NCBI GenBank assembly: GCA_025057315.1
Contig: JANWXW010000061.1
Location: 62,001-126,000 of the forward strand
Direction: 5' to 3'
DNA length: 64,000 nucleotides
Source of the DNA: Myxococcota bacterium
GTDB taxonomy: Bacteria; Myxococcota_A; Polyangia; Palsa-1104; JAEUJZ01
The position numbers were made by a program, and so were the translations under genes. Below the pieces are notes generated by a model. The model ran no database searches and was not told the DNA's origin. It was given only the letters and a program-made list of their open reading frames with translations. Shown one piece after another: positions 33,699-42,226 of this stretch; position 1 is the first letter of the stretch, and each line of letters opens with the position of its first letter.

Positions 33699-34238
33699 AT
33701 GGACGAGCGGCTCGCGGAGTCATTCCGCGCACGGCGCCGGGGCGCCGTGATGGTCCTGCGTGTGCTGTGCGCCCTGCCGGCGCTGTGGCTGCTGCAGCAC
33801 GCGCTGATGCCCCGCGTGAGCTATACCACCCGCGTGACGCTGATTGCCCCAGAGGGGCCGGCCCCGGTCGACCTCGGACCGGTGCGCGTTGAGCTGCGCG
33901 ATCGTGCCCTGGCGCTGGTGCCGGTCGATGGGGCCGGGCGGGACCGCACAGACCAGCCCAAGGTGGTGGCCCGCGATCTGGTGCGGTCGGCCCACGTGTA
34001 CCAGAGACTGCGCGAGATGGAGCGAAGTGGCCGGGTGCTGCTGTCGCTGGGCGCCCGACCGGCCGCGGGCCAGCTGGTGCTCCCGCAGGACAGCTGGCAC
34101 CTGGACATTGTCACCACCTCGGACTACACGCAGCAGGTGGGGCGGCGCGTGGGCGGGCTGCTCGTGGGTCTGCTGCTCATCGGTCTGGCGGTTCTGTATC
34201 TGCCCCGCCTGGTGTACGTACTATGGCCGGACCGGTAG
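33699..34238 (+). CDS. Two-helix membrane protein of unknown function
   Basis: A 179-residue protein from the ATG at 33699 (AGGA seven bases upstream; ATG 33684 also possible). One membrane segment lies near residues 16-34 (RVLCALPALWLLQHAL) and a second near 143-165 (VGGLLVGLLLIGLAVLYLPRLVYVL). Between them is an extracytoplasmic domain of about 100 residues rich in Val, Leu and Arg. No family was recognised. It overlaps the next gene by 16 nt and is divergent from lhr. The topology resembles small envelope proteins with a periplasmic beta domain, but no function can be given. Confidence 0.65.
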   Translation: MDERLAESFRARRRGAVMVLRVLCALPALWLLQHALMPRVSYTTRVTLIAPEGPAPVDLGPVRVELRDRALALVPVDGAGRDRTDQPKVVARDLVRSAHVYQRLREMERSGRVLLSLGARPAAGQLVLPQDSWHLDIVTTSDYTQQVGRRVGGLLVGLLLIGLAVLYLPRLVYVLWPDR

Positions 34239-35089
34239 CCGGTGGCCTGCTCTTGCGCCTCGAGCTGCCCGGCCGGGGGCCGGTCTGGGGCCGCCATGTG
34301 CCGGCGCTTCGCGACGAGGTCGAGCTGCTCAGCGGCGACCCACTGGCCGGATCCGCCGTGCCCACGGGGCAGTGCCTGCCGCTGGCGTGGCAGGCTTGGG
34401 AGGCTGGGTCCGCAGGGAGGCCACGTCTGCTCTGCCCGACCGTGCCAAGCAAGATCGTCGCCGTCGGCAGCAACTATCATGACCACGCCCGTGAGATGGG
34501 CAAGCCCCTGCCCGCCGAGCCGGTGCTGTTCCTCAAGCCCCCCTCGGCCCTGTGCCGGCCAGGGCAAGCGATTGTCCGTCCGCAGGGGGTTGCTCGGGTG
34601 GACTACGAAGGCGAGCTGGCTCTGGTCATCGGCCGGCGCATGCACCGGGTGACAGAGCAGGATGCGCTGTCGTACGTGCTGGGCTATACCGCCTTGAACG
34701 ATGTGACCGCGCGCGATCTGCAGAGGGTCGACGGACAGTTTGCCCGAGCCAAGGGCTTTGACACCTTCTGCCCGCTCGGGCCAGCGCTGGTCACCGACCT
34801 GACCGGGCTGGTGGACGGCTCCATCTGGCTGCGGACGCGCCGCAACGGGGCCGTGGTGCAGGATTCCAGCCGTGACCGCTTCCTGTTTGGCCCGGCGTGC
34901 CTGCTGGCCTTCATTTCTCACATCATGACGCTGGAGCCAGGCGATGTGGTCAGCACGGGCACGCCAGCAGGGGTGGGGCCCCTGGAGCCGGGGGACGTCG
35001 TCGAGGTGGAGGTTGCCGGGCTGCCGCCGCTGCGCAATCCGGTTATCGAGGGCCCCCCGCCGCTGCGGCTCGGCCGGCATGGCCTCTAG
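34223..35089 (+). CDS. Fumarylacetoacetate hydrolase-family protein
   Basis: The 288-residue protein has the FAH fold signatures: IVAVGSNYHDHAREMG, the metal-binding DYEGELALVIGRR (Glu-x-Glu), GYTALNDVTARDLQ, the lysine loop KGFDTFCPLGPAL and VSTGTPAGVGPLEPGDVVEV. Family members are Mg/Mn-dependent C-C hydrolases, decarboxylases or tautomerases acting on acylpyruvates, oxaloacetate and aromatic-degradation products. The first 70 residues are the short N-terminal domain of the 2-hydroxyhepta-2,4-diene-1,7-dioate isomerase/FAHD1 type. No aromatic-catabolism genes surround it, so acylpyruvase or oxaloacetate tautomerase/decarboxylase is more likely. Confidence 0.9.
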   Translation: MAGPVAGGLLLRLELPGRGPVWGRHVPALRDEVELLSGDPLAGSAVPTGQCLPLAWQAWEAGSAGRPRLLCPTVPSKIVAVGSNYHDHAREMGKPLPAEPVLFLKPPSALCRPGQAIVRPQGVARVDYEGELALVIGRRMHRVTEQDALSYVLGYTALNDVTARDLQRVDGQFARAKGFDTFCPLGPALVTDLTGLVDGSIWLRTRRNGAVVQDSSRDRFLFGPACLLAFISHIMTLEPGDVVSTGTPAGVGPLEPGDVVEVEVAGLPPLRNPVIEGPPPLRLGRHGL

Positions 35090-35130
35090 GAGGTTGGACC
35101 ATAAGGCCCCGCGCAGCGGCGTGTTGGACT

Positions 35131-35158
35131 GAAAAAACCAAATATAATCAAATGGTTA
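35131..35158 (-). terminator. Weak intrinsic terminator for the minus-strand nuclease gene
   Basis: On the minus strand AACCA (35157-35153) and TGGTT (35140-35136) can pair over a 12-nt AT-rich loop and run directly into six Ts (35137-35132). The stem is short. The surrounding 35090-35287 spacer shows nothing else except a TATAAT string at 35143-35148 with no matching -35. Confidence 0.3.
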
Positions 35159-35287
35159 CAACTCGAAAGGTCGCTGTGCTCCGGAGGCTGGCTCAGCCGG
35201 CAGGCGCACAGACCCGCCCTGGTCCCTCGGCCGGGGGCTGGGACCGCACCTTGGGTGTCTGCATCGGCTGCGCCCTGTGCTCGGCTC

Positions 35288-36469
35288 CTAGCGGGCGATG
35301 TCCAGCACCACCGCAGCGTGGTCTGAGATGGGGACACCGGCCTCGTCGCGCGGGTCGACCACCGCCGCTCCCAGGGGCTCCACATTGCGGCCGAAGAACC
35401 AGTCCAGCCGCGCGCCCACCACGCCGTTCCAGGGGCGCAGCAGGTACTGGAGCAGGGCCAGCAGCAGCGGTCCGACCTTCTTGCGCACCTTTTGCATGGC
35501 GAAGTCGCTGTGCAGGTCGTAGAAGACGGTGGGCAGGGTGCGGTCGTTGAGGCCTTCCACGGTGAAGCCGCGCGAGGCGAGCAACTCGAAGAGCGGCGTC
35601 TCATAGAGCCGCTCAGGTGTCATGTAGTTGTCCACCGTGGCATGGAAGCCGGTGACGAACAGCTTGTGCGCGATGTCCCGCAGCAGGGGCAGCGTCGCGC
35701 TGGCATCATAGGTGGTGGTGTTCAGGTCGCCGCCGCCGACCAGGCGCCCCCCAGCGGCTTCCAGGCGGTCCAGCACGGCGGCCAGCTGCGCTGCGCGCTG
35801 GCGCGGCGAGGCATTGGAGTCCAGGTGGACGCTGGCACAACTGAGCGGGCGGCCCGGCAGTTCCAACTCGGCCAGCAGCGCCCGCTTGTGCCCCAGGCGC
35901 TTCTCGCTGCCGCGAAACTTGTCGCGCAGCTCGGGCAAGTCTACGTTTTCCACGCGCCGCAGCGGCAGACGCGACAGGATTGCACAGCCCGCCAGTCCGA
36001 GCGTGTTTTCGCGCCCCTCGGGGTTCTCGCCGTAGTCGTCGCCTAGCGCCAGGTACGATACGCCAAACGCATAGTTCATGCGCAGCGCAATGGCCAGCTC
36101 TCGCGCCACGTTGCGGTTGCCGGAACGCGCCATGCCGTTGTCCACTTCGCTCAGCAGCAGCACGTCGGCCTCGCGCAGCACGGGATGGGTACGCAGCGCC
36201 GCCTGCAAGGCCTGCAGCCGGCGGCCGCGCTGGATGTTCCACGCCACCAGGCGCAGCCTCGGCAGGCCCCGGTCCTCGGCCTCGGCGTGGTGGCCCTGCT
36301 CGACGGCGCACAGGATGCGGTCTAGCTCACCGCCGATGCGCTGGTACAGCGGGCTCGACATGAGGTCCTGCCGCCGCCGGAATGCCCGCAGGGCGCCAAA
36401 GTACGGCGTCAGGTCGTGCTGGAGGATCGTTTCGCGGAGAAACGGCGATTCGCGGAGAAACGGTGGCAT
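35288..36469 (-). CDS. Endonuclease/exonuclease/phosphatase-superfamily protein
   Basis: The product is about 393 residues from the ATG at 36469 (a GTG at 36505 adds 12 residues; neither has a good ribosome-binding site). The EEP catalytic set is complete: LVAWNIQRGRRL (Asn), LLSEVDNGMARSG (Glu), CASVHLDSNAS (His), VGGGDLNTTTYD (Asp, Asn), RLDWFFGRNV and PISDHAAVVLDIA (Asp-His). Such Mg-dependent enzymes cleave phosphodiesters in DNA, RNA, lipids or inositol phosphates. No signal peptide is seen. The N-terminus contains a duplicated FLRES/FLRET segment encoded by an 18-bp tandem repeat. Confidence 0.87.
   Translation of the reverse strand: MPPFLRESPFLRETILQHDLTPYFGALRAFRRRQDLMSSPLYQRIGGELDRILCAVEQGHHAEAEDRGLPRLRLVAWNIQRGRRLQALQAALRTHPVLREADVLLLSEVDNGMARSGNRNVARELAIALRMNYAFGVSYLALGDDYGENPEGRENTLGLAGCAILSRLPLRRVENVDLPELRDKFRGSEKRLGHKRALLAELELPGRPLSCASVHLDSNASPRQRAAQLAAVLDRLEAAGGRLVGGGDLNTTTYDASATLPLLRDIAHKLFVTGFHATVDNYMTPERLYETPLFELLASRGFTVEGLNDRTLPTVFYDLHSDFAMQKVRKKVGPLLLALLQYLLRPWNGVVGARLDWFFGRNVEPLGAAVVDPRDEAGVPISDHAAVVLDIAR
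36431..36466. repeat. 18-bp tandem duplication in the nuclease N-terminus
   Basis: Two adjacent copies begin TTCGCGGAGAAACGG (36431-36445 and 36449-36463), identical over 15 of 18 positions. The repeat keeps the frame and lies in the first ten codons of the gene, so it may be a recent slippage event. Confidence 0.6.
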
Positions 36470-36526
36470 GGCCAGGCCGCGGGCGGCAGTGTACAAGGGC
36501 CCCACAGGACATGCTACCGTGGCTGC

Positions 36527-36859
36527 ATGTCTGGCCCCTGGTTCGACCTTGCCGGAAGCGCGGCATTTTCGGCGGAAAAGCTACACAAAGTACCTCTTTG
36601 TCAGTCGCCTCGGCTGCTGTGCGACATATACTGCCTCCTGCCTGGCCAGGAGCAGCGGACCCACGCCCACCAGGACATCGACAAGCTCTATGTGGTCCTA
36701 AGCGGCCGTCCGACCGTGGTCCTGGGAGAGGAGGCGCGTGCCTTGGGCCCCTCCCAGGGCGCTTTCGCCGCAGCGGGTGTGCCCCACGGGGTGCGCAACG
36801 AGGCAGCCGAGCCGGCCACCCTGCTGGTTGTGCAGGCCCGGGGCCAGTCTGGGGCCTGA
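36527..36859 (+). CDS. Small cupin-domain protein
   Basis: The product is 110 residues from the ATG at 36527. The double-motif cupin core is visible: HAHQDIDKLYVVLSGRPTVV (His-x-His, Glu replaced by Asp-Lys) and GVPHGVRNEAAEPATLLVVQ (second His). Single-domain cupins bind a divalent metal and act as isomerases, dioxygenases or ligand sensors. Two conserved His and a third are present, but the motif-1 Glu is not obvious. It is divergent from the nuclease gene, with 57 bp between the starts. The 36860-37105 spacer downstream shows nothing recognisable apart from the next gene's ribosome-binding site. Confidence 0.75.
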   Translation: MSGPWFDLAGSAAFSAEKLHKVPLCQSPRLLCDIYCLLPGQEQRTHAHQDIDKLYVVLSGRPTVVLGEEARALGPSQGAFAAAGVPHGVRNEAAEPATLLVVQARGQSGA

Positions 36860-37105
36860 TGGAGGGCAGCGGTCCTGGCGGGCCCTGCCACCCTGCTGCG
36901 CCCCGCCTCTGCAGCCGATTCCGCCCGGCTTTGAGACCACCGCAGCAGACCGCCCCCTGGGCCCACGACCTCCCCCTTACCTGTCAGCAGGATCGGTCTG
37001 AGCCAAGGGACGGAATGTCCTGGATTATGCGATGCGTCATTGCCGCAAAGGGGCTTCTCCCCCTATGCTGGCCTCTTGCTCGTCCTGTCCTGTAAGGAGG
37101 TGGCC

Positions 37106-38053
37106 GTGCCGCTTTTCCCCATCTGTAGGTGGGCCCTGTGCGTGGCCCTCGTCTGTCAGGTGACCCGCGCAGAGGCGCTCTCACCAGAGCTGATCGCCCG
37201 GCTGCGGGCCTACCATCCCGAGACCAGCAACCTGCAGGCGTTTTTGGCGGAGCTGGCGCCGAAGCTGGCGCCGGAGTTGCTGCAACTTGGAACGACCGAG
37301 ATCCAGCGGGGGGGGCCCCTGCACCAGACGCTGGGCCCTGGCGTGGAGGGCAAGCTGGATGCCGCGCCCGAGTCGCTGCCGATGGTCGTCTACAAGAAGG
37401 AAGAGGGGCGGCTTCCGGCGGCCTTTATCTTGGCCCGTCATCGTGGCGTCTTGCCCTCGGAGATGGTGTACCGCTTCGGCCTCCGCAACAACGTCCTGCG
37501 CCATCCGCTCATCAGCCAGTATTTTGAGCTGACCCGCCCGACGGATGCCGACCCCGGCCCCTGGGGAGCGGACGCCATCCGACGCACCGCCACCAGCTTC
37601 TCTGCGGTGGACATGCCCTTTGGCGCCGGTCTGTTCGGCCTGCGCCCGAGCTACGTCTTCGGCGAGTGGGAATACGTGACGTTGCCCAACGGGGTGTGCA
37701 TGGCCGCACTCACCAACCGCCCGGCCCGCCCAGACGAGAAGGCTCGCCTTGGCCGGTTCAACGACAAAAAGGGCCGCGAGCGCACGCTGGATGGGGACTA
37801 CTACGAGGCCCGCGAGTATCGGCTGACCAACCTTCTTTTGCCGGAGCGCGACGAGACCGGCCGCGTGCGCAACACAGTACAGGTGTATTTTGTGCGCATT
37901 GTGCCGGCGCTGAAGCCAGGCACTGACCTGCGGGGCAGCGGCGCGCTGGCGCGCTGGCTCTTTGCCCGCGGCGCCCAGGAGGCGGTCATCGTACCGATAA
38001 AGCTGACGCGCGAGCAGGTGGCACGCGAGCAAGCGCTGGCGCACAGGAGGTAG
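37106..38053 (+). CDS. Secreted protein of unknown function
   Basis: A 315-residue product. The GTG at 37106 is chosen because AAGGAGG lies five bases upstream, and it yields a clean signal peptide (PLFPICRWALCVALVCQ, cleavage near TRAEA). The mature protein is soluble-looking, with conserved-style stretches AVDMPFGAGLFGLRPSYVFG, TLPNGVCMAALTNRP and YFVRIVPALKPGTDLRGSG. No catalytic motif or known family was recognised. It is 76 nt upstream of the NfeD-type protease gene in the same direction and may belong to its operon. Confidence 0.75.
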   Translation: MPLFPICRWALCVALVCQVTRAEALSPELIARLRAYHPETSNLQAFLAELAPKLAPELLQLGTTEIQRGGPLHQTLGPGVEGKLDAAPESLPMVVYKKEEGRLPAAFILARHRGVLPSEMVYRFGLRNNVLRHPLISQYFELTRPTDADPGPWGADAIRRTATSFSAVDMPFGAGLFGLRPSYVFGEWEYVTLPNGVCMAALTNRPARPDEKARLGRFNDKKGRERTLDGDYYEAREYRLTNLLLPERDETGRVRNTVQVYFVRIVPALKPGTDLRGSGALARWLFARGAQEAVIVPIKLTREQVAREQALAHRR

Positions 38054-38129
38054 GTTGCCCCCCCTCCTGAGAGGTCTCTGTTGGGTCCTCCTCCTGCACC
38101 ATAGGTTCGGTCTTTTAGAGGGGTGCGAC

Positions 38130-39713
38130 ATGATGCTGTTGCCTATTCGTGCCACGCTGCGAGGCGCGTGCCGCTGTCTCTGTGGCCTGGTGCTCGTGGG
38201 GGTGCTCTTTTGTTGGGACATGAGCGGCCTGGCTGCTGCGGAGGCCCGAGGAGAGGGCGTGGCCCTGGAGCTGGAGGTAGAGGGCGCGATCAGCCCGCCG
38301 GTGGCCGAGTATGTGGTCAAAGAAATCCGCGGTGCGGCGCAGCGTGGGGCCGCCCTGGTCATCCTGCGCATGGACACCCCGGGCGGCCTGGACACAGCCA
38401 TGCGCGACATCATCCGCGCCATCCTCAGCTCCCCGGTGCCGGTGGCCACCTTCGTCGCACCCGGTGGCGCGCGCGCCGCCAGCGCTGGCACATACATCCT
38501 GTACGCCAGCCACCTGGCGGCCATGGCGCCGGGCACCAATCTGGGCGCGGCCACGCCCATTGCCCTGGGCGCCCCCCCGGTGCCCCTGGGCGAGGACAGG
38601 GCCAACGAAAAGGAGGGTTCCTCCCAGACGGAGGAACAGGAGAGGGATGCCAGGGAACCATCGGCTCACCCCAAGAAGGCAGACCGGCCAGAGGGGGCCG
38701 AACCGGCCGCTCGGCCGGCTGGGGACCGCCCCGCTGCGGACGGCAAGTCTGGGGCGCCCGCGGAGAAGCGACCCAAGGGCTCATCCGGCCTCAAAGATGC
38801 CATGACCGCCAAGACCATCAACGACGCGGTCGCCTACATCCGCGCGCTGGCGCAGCTACACGGCCGCAACGCCGAGTGGGCCGAGCGGGCTGTGCGCGAG
38901 GCCGTCAGCCTGTCGGCCCAGGAAGCGCTGGAACAGAAGGTCATTGACCTGGTGGCCAGGGATACAGGGCAGCTGTTGGAGCTGGCCCATGGCCGCACCG
39001 TGCACCTGTTGGGCCAACGTCCCGCGCTCTGGACGCGCGGTCTGCGCATCGTCGCGGTCCGGCCCGACTGGCGCACGCGCATCCTGTCGGTTCTGGCCAA
39101 CCCCAATGTGGCCTTCATTCTGATGCTGCTGGGCATCTATGGCCTCCTGCTGGAGTTTTCGCACCCTGGTGCCATCGCGCCGGGGGTCGTCGGGGCGATC
39201 TCTCTGCTGCTGGCGCTGTTCGCGTTCAACCTCTTGCCGGTCAACTACGCCGGTGTGGCGCTGCTTCTGCTTGGCCTGGCCCTGATGGTGGCCGAGGCCT
39301 TCGTGCCTGCCTTTGGGATGCTCGGCCTTGGCGGGATGGGTTCCTTTGCCATGGGCGCCCTTCTGCTGTTTGACATGAAGGTACCTGGCCTTCAGATTGC
39401 GCTCCCGCTGGTCATTGGCGCCACCCTGGTCACAGGCGGTCTGCTGGTGCTGACGCTGGGCGTGGCGCTGCGCGCGCGGCGCCGTGCGGTCGTAACCGGC
39501 CTGGAGGGCCTGCTCCAGGCCCGGGGCGAGGTGCTGTCTTGGAAGGGTGATTCGGGCACCGTCCTGGTGGTCGGCGAGCGATGGAGCGCCCGCTCCCACG
39601 AGCCGCTGCAGCCGGGGGACCCTGTGCGTGTCCTGTCCGTGGACGGGCTGGTACTGACCGTGGAACGCACCCCGCGGCCCGGGGCGGGGACAACCCACAA
39701 GGAGAATGCTTGA
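38130..39713 (+). CDS. NfeD-family membrane serine protease (ClpP-class)
   Basis: The product is 527 residues from ATG 38130, preceded by GAGGGG. After a signal segment ([16 protein letters not shown]) comes a ClpP-class domain: [17 protein letters not shown], the nucleophile region [17 protein letters not shown] and the likely catalytic Lys in [15 protein letters not shown], then [14 protein letters not shown]. These match archaeal 1510-N, a Ser/Lys protease cleaving stomatin C-termini. A low-complexity insert of about 75 residues (about 147-222, Glu/Lys/Pro/Ala) separates the Ser and Lys segments. Four to five membrane segments and an NfeD beta-barrel (about 450-520) follow. It overlaps the slipin gene (TGATG), the classic partner. 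Confidence 0.92.
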   Translation: MMLLPIRATLRGACRCLCGLVLVGVLFCWDMSGLAAAEARGEGVALELEVEGAISPPVAEYVVKEIRGAAQRGAALVILRMDTPGGLDTAMRDIIRAILSSPVPVATFVAPGGARAASAGTYILYASHLAAMAPGTNLGAATPIALGAPPVPLGEDRANEKEGSSQTEEQERDAREPSAHPKKADRPEGAEPAARPAGDRPAADGKSGAPAEKRPKGSSGLKDAMTAKTINDAVAYIRALAQLHGRNAEWAERAVREAVSLSAQEALEQKVIDLVARDTGQLLELAHGRTVHLLGQRPALWTRGLRIVAVRPDWRTRILSVLANPNVAFILMLLGIYGLLLEFSHPGAIAPGVVGAISLLLALFAFNLLPVNYAGVALLLLGLALMVAEAFVPAFGMLGLGGMGSFAMGALLLFDMKVPGLQIALPLVIGATLVTGGLLVLTLGVALRARRRAVVTGLEGLLQARGEVLSWKGDSGTVLVVGERWSARSHEPLQPGDPVRVLSVDGLVLTVERTPRPGAGTTHKENA

Positions 39714-40489
39714 TGGATACCCCCTTCGATTTGGCCACCCTCTCGGTCATCGCCGTTCTGATTCTAAGCGTGCTGGCTGCCTCCGTGCGCATCCTGCGGG
39801 AGTATGAGCGGGGGGTGATCTTCACGCTGGGCCGTTGCACTGGCACCAAGGGGCCCGGCCTGGTGTTTATCATCCCCATCGTCCAGCAAATGGTCCGCAT
39901 CGACCTGCGCACCATCGTGCTGGACGTGCCGACGCAGGATGTCATCTCTCGCGACAACGTCTCGGTCAAGGTCAATGCTGTCATCTACTTCCGCGTTGTC
40001 GATGCGGCCAAGGCTGTGATCCAAGTGGCGCACTACCTGGATGCCACCAGCCAGATCGCCCAGACCACGCTGCGCTCGGTCCTGGGCAAACACGAGCTGG
40101 ACGAGATGCTCGCTGAGCGGGACAAGCTCAACGCCGACATCCAGGAGATCCTCGACAAGCACACCGACGCCTGGGGCATCAAGGTCGCCAACGTCGAGAT
40201 CAAGCATGTGGACCTGGATGAGAGCATGATCCGTGCTATTGCCCGCCAGGCCGAGGCTGAGCGCGAGCGCCGCGCCAAGATCATCAACGCCGAGGGCGAG
40301 CTCCAGGCCGCGGAGAAGTTGGTCGAGGCGGCCAAGGTGCTGGCCTCCGTCCCTGAGGCCATGCAGCTCCGCTATCTGGCTACCTTGCACGACATTGCCG
40401 GAGAGAAAAACTCGACCATCGTGTTCCCCTTCCCCATCAACCTGGGGCAGACGCTGGCGCAGGCCTTCACCGGACGCAAAGCGACCTAG
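39713..40489 (+). CDS. Slipin/stomatin-like SPFH protein
   Basis: The 258-residue product starts with a membrane segment ([22 protein letters not shown]), followed by an SPFH domain ([61 protein letters not shown]). A coiled-coil C-terminus ([22 protein letters not shown] region) follows, with a tail ending in [11 protein letters not shown]. This is the bacterial slipin family, which oligomerises in membranes and pairs with NfeD proteases. AAGGAG precedes the ATG, and the start shares a base with the nfeD stop. The ...IVFPFPINL tail resembles the stretch that 1510-N-type proteases cut in stomatin. Confidence 0.94.
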   Translation: MDTPFDLATLSVIAVLILSVLAASVRILREYERGVIFTLGRCTGTKGPGLVFIIPIVQQMVRIDLRTIVLDVPTQDVISRDNVSVKVNAVIYFRVVDAAKAVIQVAHYLDATSQIAQTTLRSVLGKHELDEMLAERDKLNADIQEILDKHTDAWGIKVANVEIKHVDLDESMIRAIARQAEAERERRAKIINAEGELQAAEKLVEAAKVLASVPEAMQLRYLATLHDIAGEKNSTIVFPFPINLGQTLAQAFTGRKAT

Positions 40490-40490
40490 G

Positions 40491-40540
40491 GTGCCGCTGT
40501 TTCTGGCACTCTGCTCTAGGCAGGGGTAGAAGTCCCCTTT
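40491..40540 (+). terminator. Two short hairpins after the slipin gene
   Basis: GTGCC/GGCAC (40491-40495 and 40505-40509) begins one base after the slipin stop. AGGGG/CCCCT (40522-40526 and 40534-40538) follows and runs into three Ts. Either could attenuate transcription into the next gene. Confidence 0.35.
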
Positions 40541-40567
40541 GAAGGGCCTCGGGGCCCGGCTCCGGAC

Positions 40568-42226
40568 ATGCGCATCTCGATCGCGACCAAGCTGCTGCTC
40601 TCGTTCTGCCTGATCCTGGCGCTGTCCTTTCTGCCCGCCTACTGGTACTTGCGTCGCGACCTGATGGGCCGCGTGTTGCAAGCCGTCGAGTCGGATCTCG
40701 GGCAGCACGTCCAGATCGTGGCCAACCGTCTTTCCAGCGTCCCTGACGCGGAGCTAGACCGAGCAGCACGCGACATCGCCAGCATCCTGGTGGATCGCGT
40801 CAGTGTCATCGCGCTGGATGGACGCGTGGTGGGCGAGTCGGCGGTGCCGGCCGGCATCATATCTCAGCTCGAGAACCATCTGGACCGTGAGGAGGTCCAG
40901 ATGGCTCTCCGGCGTGGCTACGGCTCAGCGGTGCGGCAGAGCCCAACCAAGGGCGAGCCCTACCTGTACGTGGCGCGGTTGCTCCGGTCGCCTCAGGGGG
41001 ACATTCGCGGCATTGTGCGCCTGTCTCGACCCTTGGGCGTCATCACGCAGAGCTTTCAAGGCGCCGTCACGTTTCTTTACCGGGCCGCTGGTGTGGCTGC
41101 TTCTTTGGTGCTGATCCTCAGCTTGGGCGCGACGCTGTACACCGTGCGGCCGCTGCTGCGCATTCGGCAGGCCGCCCTGGCCTATGCGCGCGGCGAGTAC
41201 AACTATCCGCTGCCAGAGCCTACGCGTGACGAGATCGGCGACCTAGGCGAGTCCATGGCGGAGCTGGCGCGGCGCATTCAGCAGGAGCGCGTGGAGCACA
41301 GCGCCGACGCAGCCCTGCGGGGTGAGCTGGTGCGCCTGCTGCCTGTGCCGGTGCTGCTCCTCCGGCCAGACGGCAGCCCCCAGGATCTCAACGCACCCTT
41401 CCGCGAGGCCGCCGAGATTGACCCCGCACACGAAGGCGAGCGGGTGGACCGGCTGTGCCACCTGCCCGAGATGGAGGCAGCAATGGAGCAGGTACGGAGC
41501 ACCCTCCAGCCGCAGGCTGTGACCGTACATCCTCCGTGGCGCCGCGGTCCCCTCCGCCTGCTCCTATGCCCCCTGCCCGCGCCCCGGGGGGAGGTGGGCT
41601 GGCTCTTGCTGGGCGAGGCACGGGAGGCGGAGGACCGCGCTTCGCGCTTGCTTCTGGTGCAGCGTGCCGAGGCGCTGCTCCAGCAGGTTGGCCCGGCGCG
41701 GAGCCCTGACGAGGCGGCGCGTCTGTGCGAGCTGCGGGTGCTGCTTGGTGCGCTGGGTCCGGGTGGGCCACCAGCGCCCGAGGAGGTAACGGCGGTCGAG
41801 CTGCCCCCGCTACTTGGGCGCCTGCTGGCGGAGATGCGGCCCGCAGCTGCCGCACTGGGGGCCCGCATCGTGTTGGCAGAAGATCCACCGGCTGCCGTGG
41901 TCGCCGATGCTGAGGGCCGCATCGAGCGCACGCTTCGGGCAGCGCTGTGGCGCTCGCTGGGTGCCCTGCGCGGAGGCCGCAGCGGCCTGAGCGGTGGCGA
42001 GGCGGCGCTGGAGCTGGTCTTCTCTGCCGAGCGGACCGTGGTGCTGGTGCAGATCACTGGGCTGCAGCAGGCCGTGCCTTGGCGTGACCTGGACCAGGCG
42101 CTCAGCCCCCTGGGCGGAGGGGCTGGACCCAGCCGACAGGTGGCTGCAGGGGAGCCGCTGGTGGGTGAGGCCCAGGAGGGGGCCTCCACGGGAAGCGAGC
42201 TATGGCTCCAGCTGCGCCGAGCGTGA
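40568..42226 (+). CDS. Sensor-kinase-like membrane protein without recognisable kinase motifs
   Basis: A 552-residue product with the layout of a sensor histidine kinase: membrane segment at about 8-28 (LLLSFCLILALSFLPAYWYL), an extracytoplasmic sensor of about 140 residues, a second membrane segment at about 172-195, a HAMP domain (VRPLLRIRQAALAYARGEYN ... DEIGDLGESMAELARRI) and a PAS-like region (LPVPVLLLRPDGSPQDLNAP). The last 200 residues occupy the place of the DHp and ATPase domains, but no H-box (SHELRTPL-type) and no N, G1 or G2 boxes are visible. It is probably a pseudokinase or a signal relay by another route. It overlaps the next gene by 25 nt. Confidence 0.75.
   Translation: MRISIATKLLLSFCLILALSFLPAYWYLRRDLMGRVLQAVESDLGQHVQIVANRLSSVPDAELDRAARDIASILVDRVSVIALDGRVVGESAVPAGIISQLENHLDREEVQMALRRGYGSAVRQSPTKGEPYLYVARLLRSPQGDIRGIVRLSRPLGVITQSFQGAVTFLYRAAGVAASLVLILSLGATLYTVRPLLRIRQAALAYARGEYNYPLPEPTRDEIGDLGESMAELARRIQQERVEHSADAALRGELVRLLPVPVLLLRPDGSPQDLNAPFREAAEIDPAHEGERVDRLCHLPEMEAAMEQVRSTLQPQAVTVHPPWRRGPLRLLLCPLPAPRGEVGWLLLGEAREAEDRASRLLLVQRAEALLQQVGPARSPDEAARLCELRVLLGALGPGGPPAPEEVTAVELPPLLGRLLAEMRPAAAALGARIVLAEDPPAAVVADAEGRIERTLRAALWRSLGALRGGRSGLSGGEAALELVFSAERTVVLVQITGLQQAVPWRDLDQALSPLGGGAGPSRQVAAGEPLVGEAQEGASTGSELWLQLRRA

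Noticed and set aside
35151..35550. Frame starting at the ATG after a TATAAT string
   Set aside because: It runs antisense through the conserved nuclease gene, is Arg/Pro/Ala-rich, lacks a -35 element and resembles no family.
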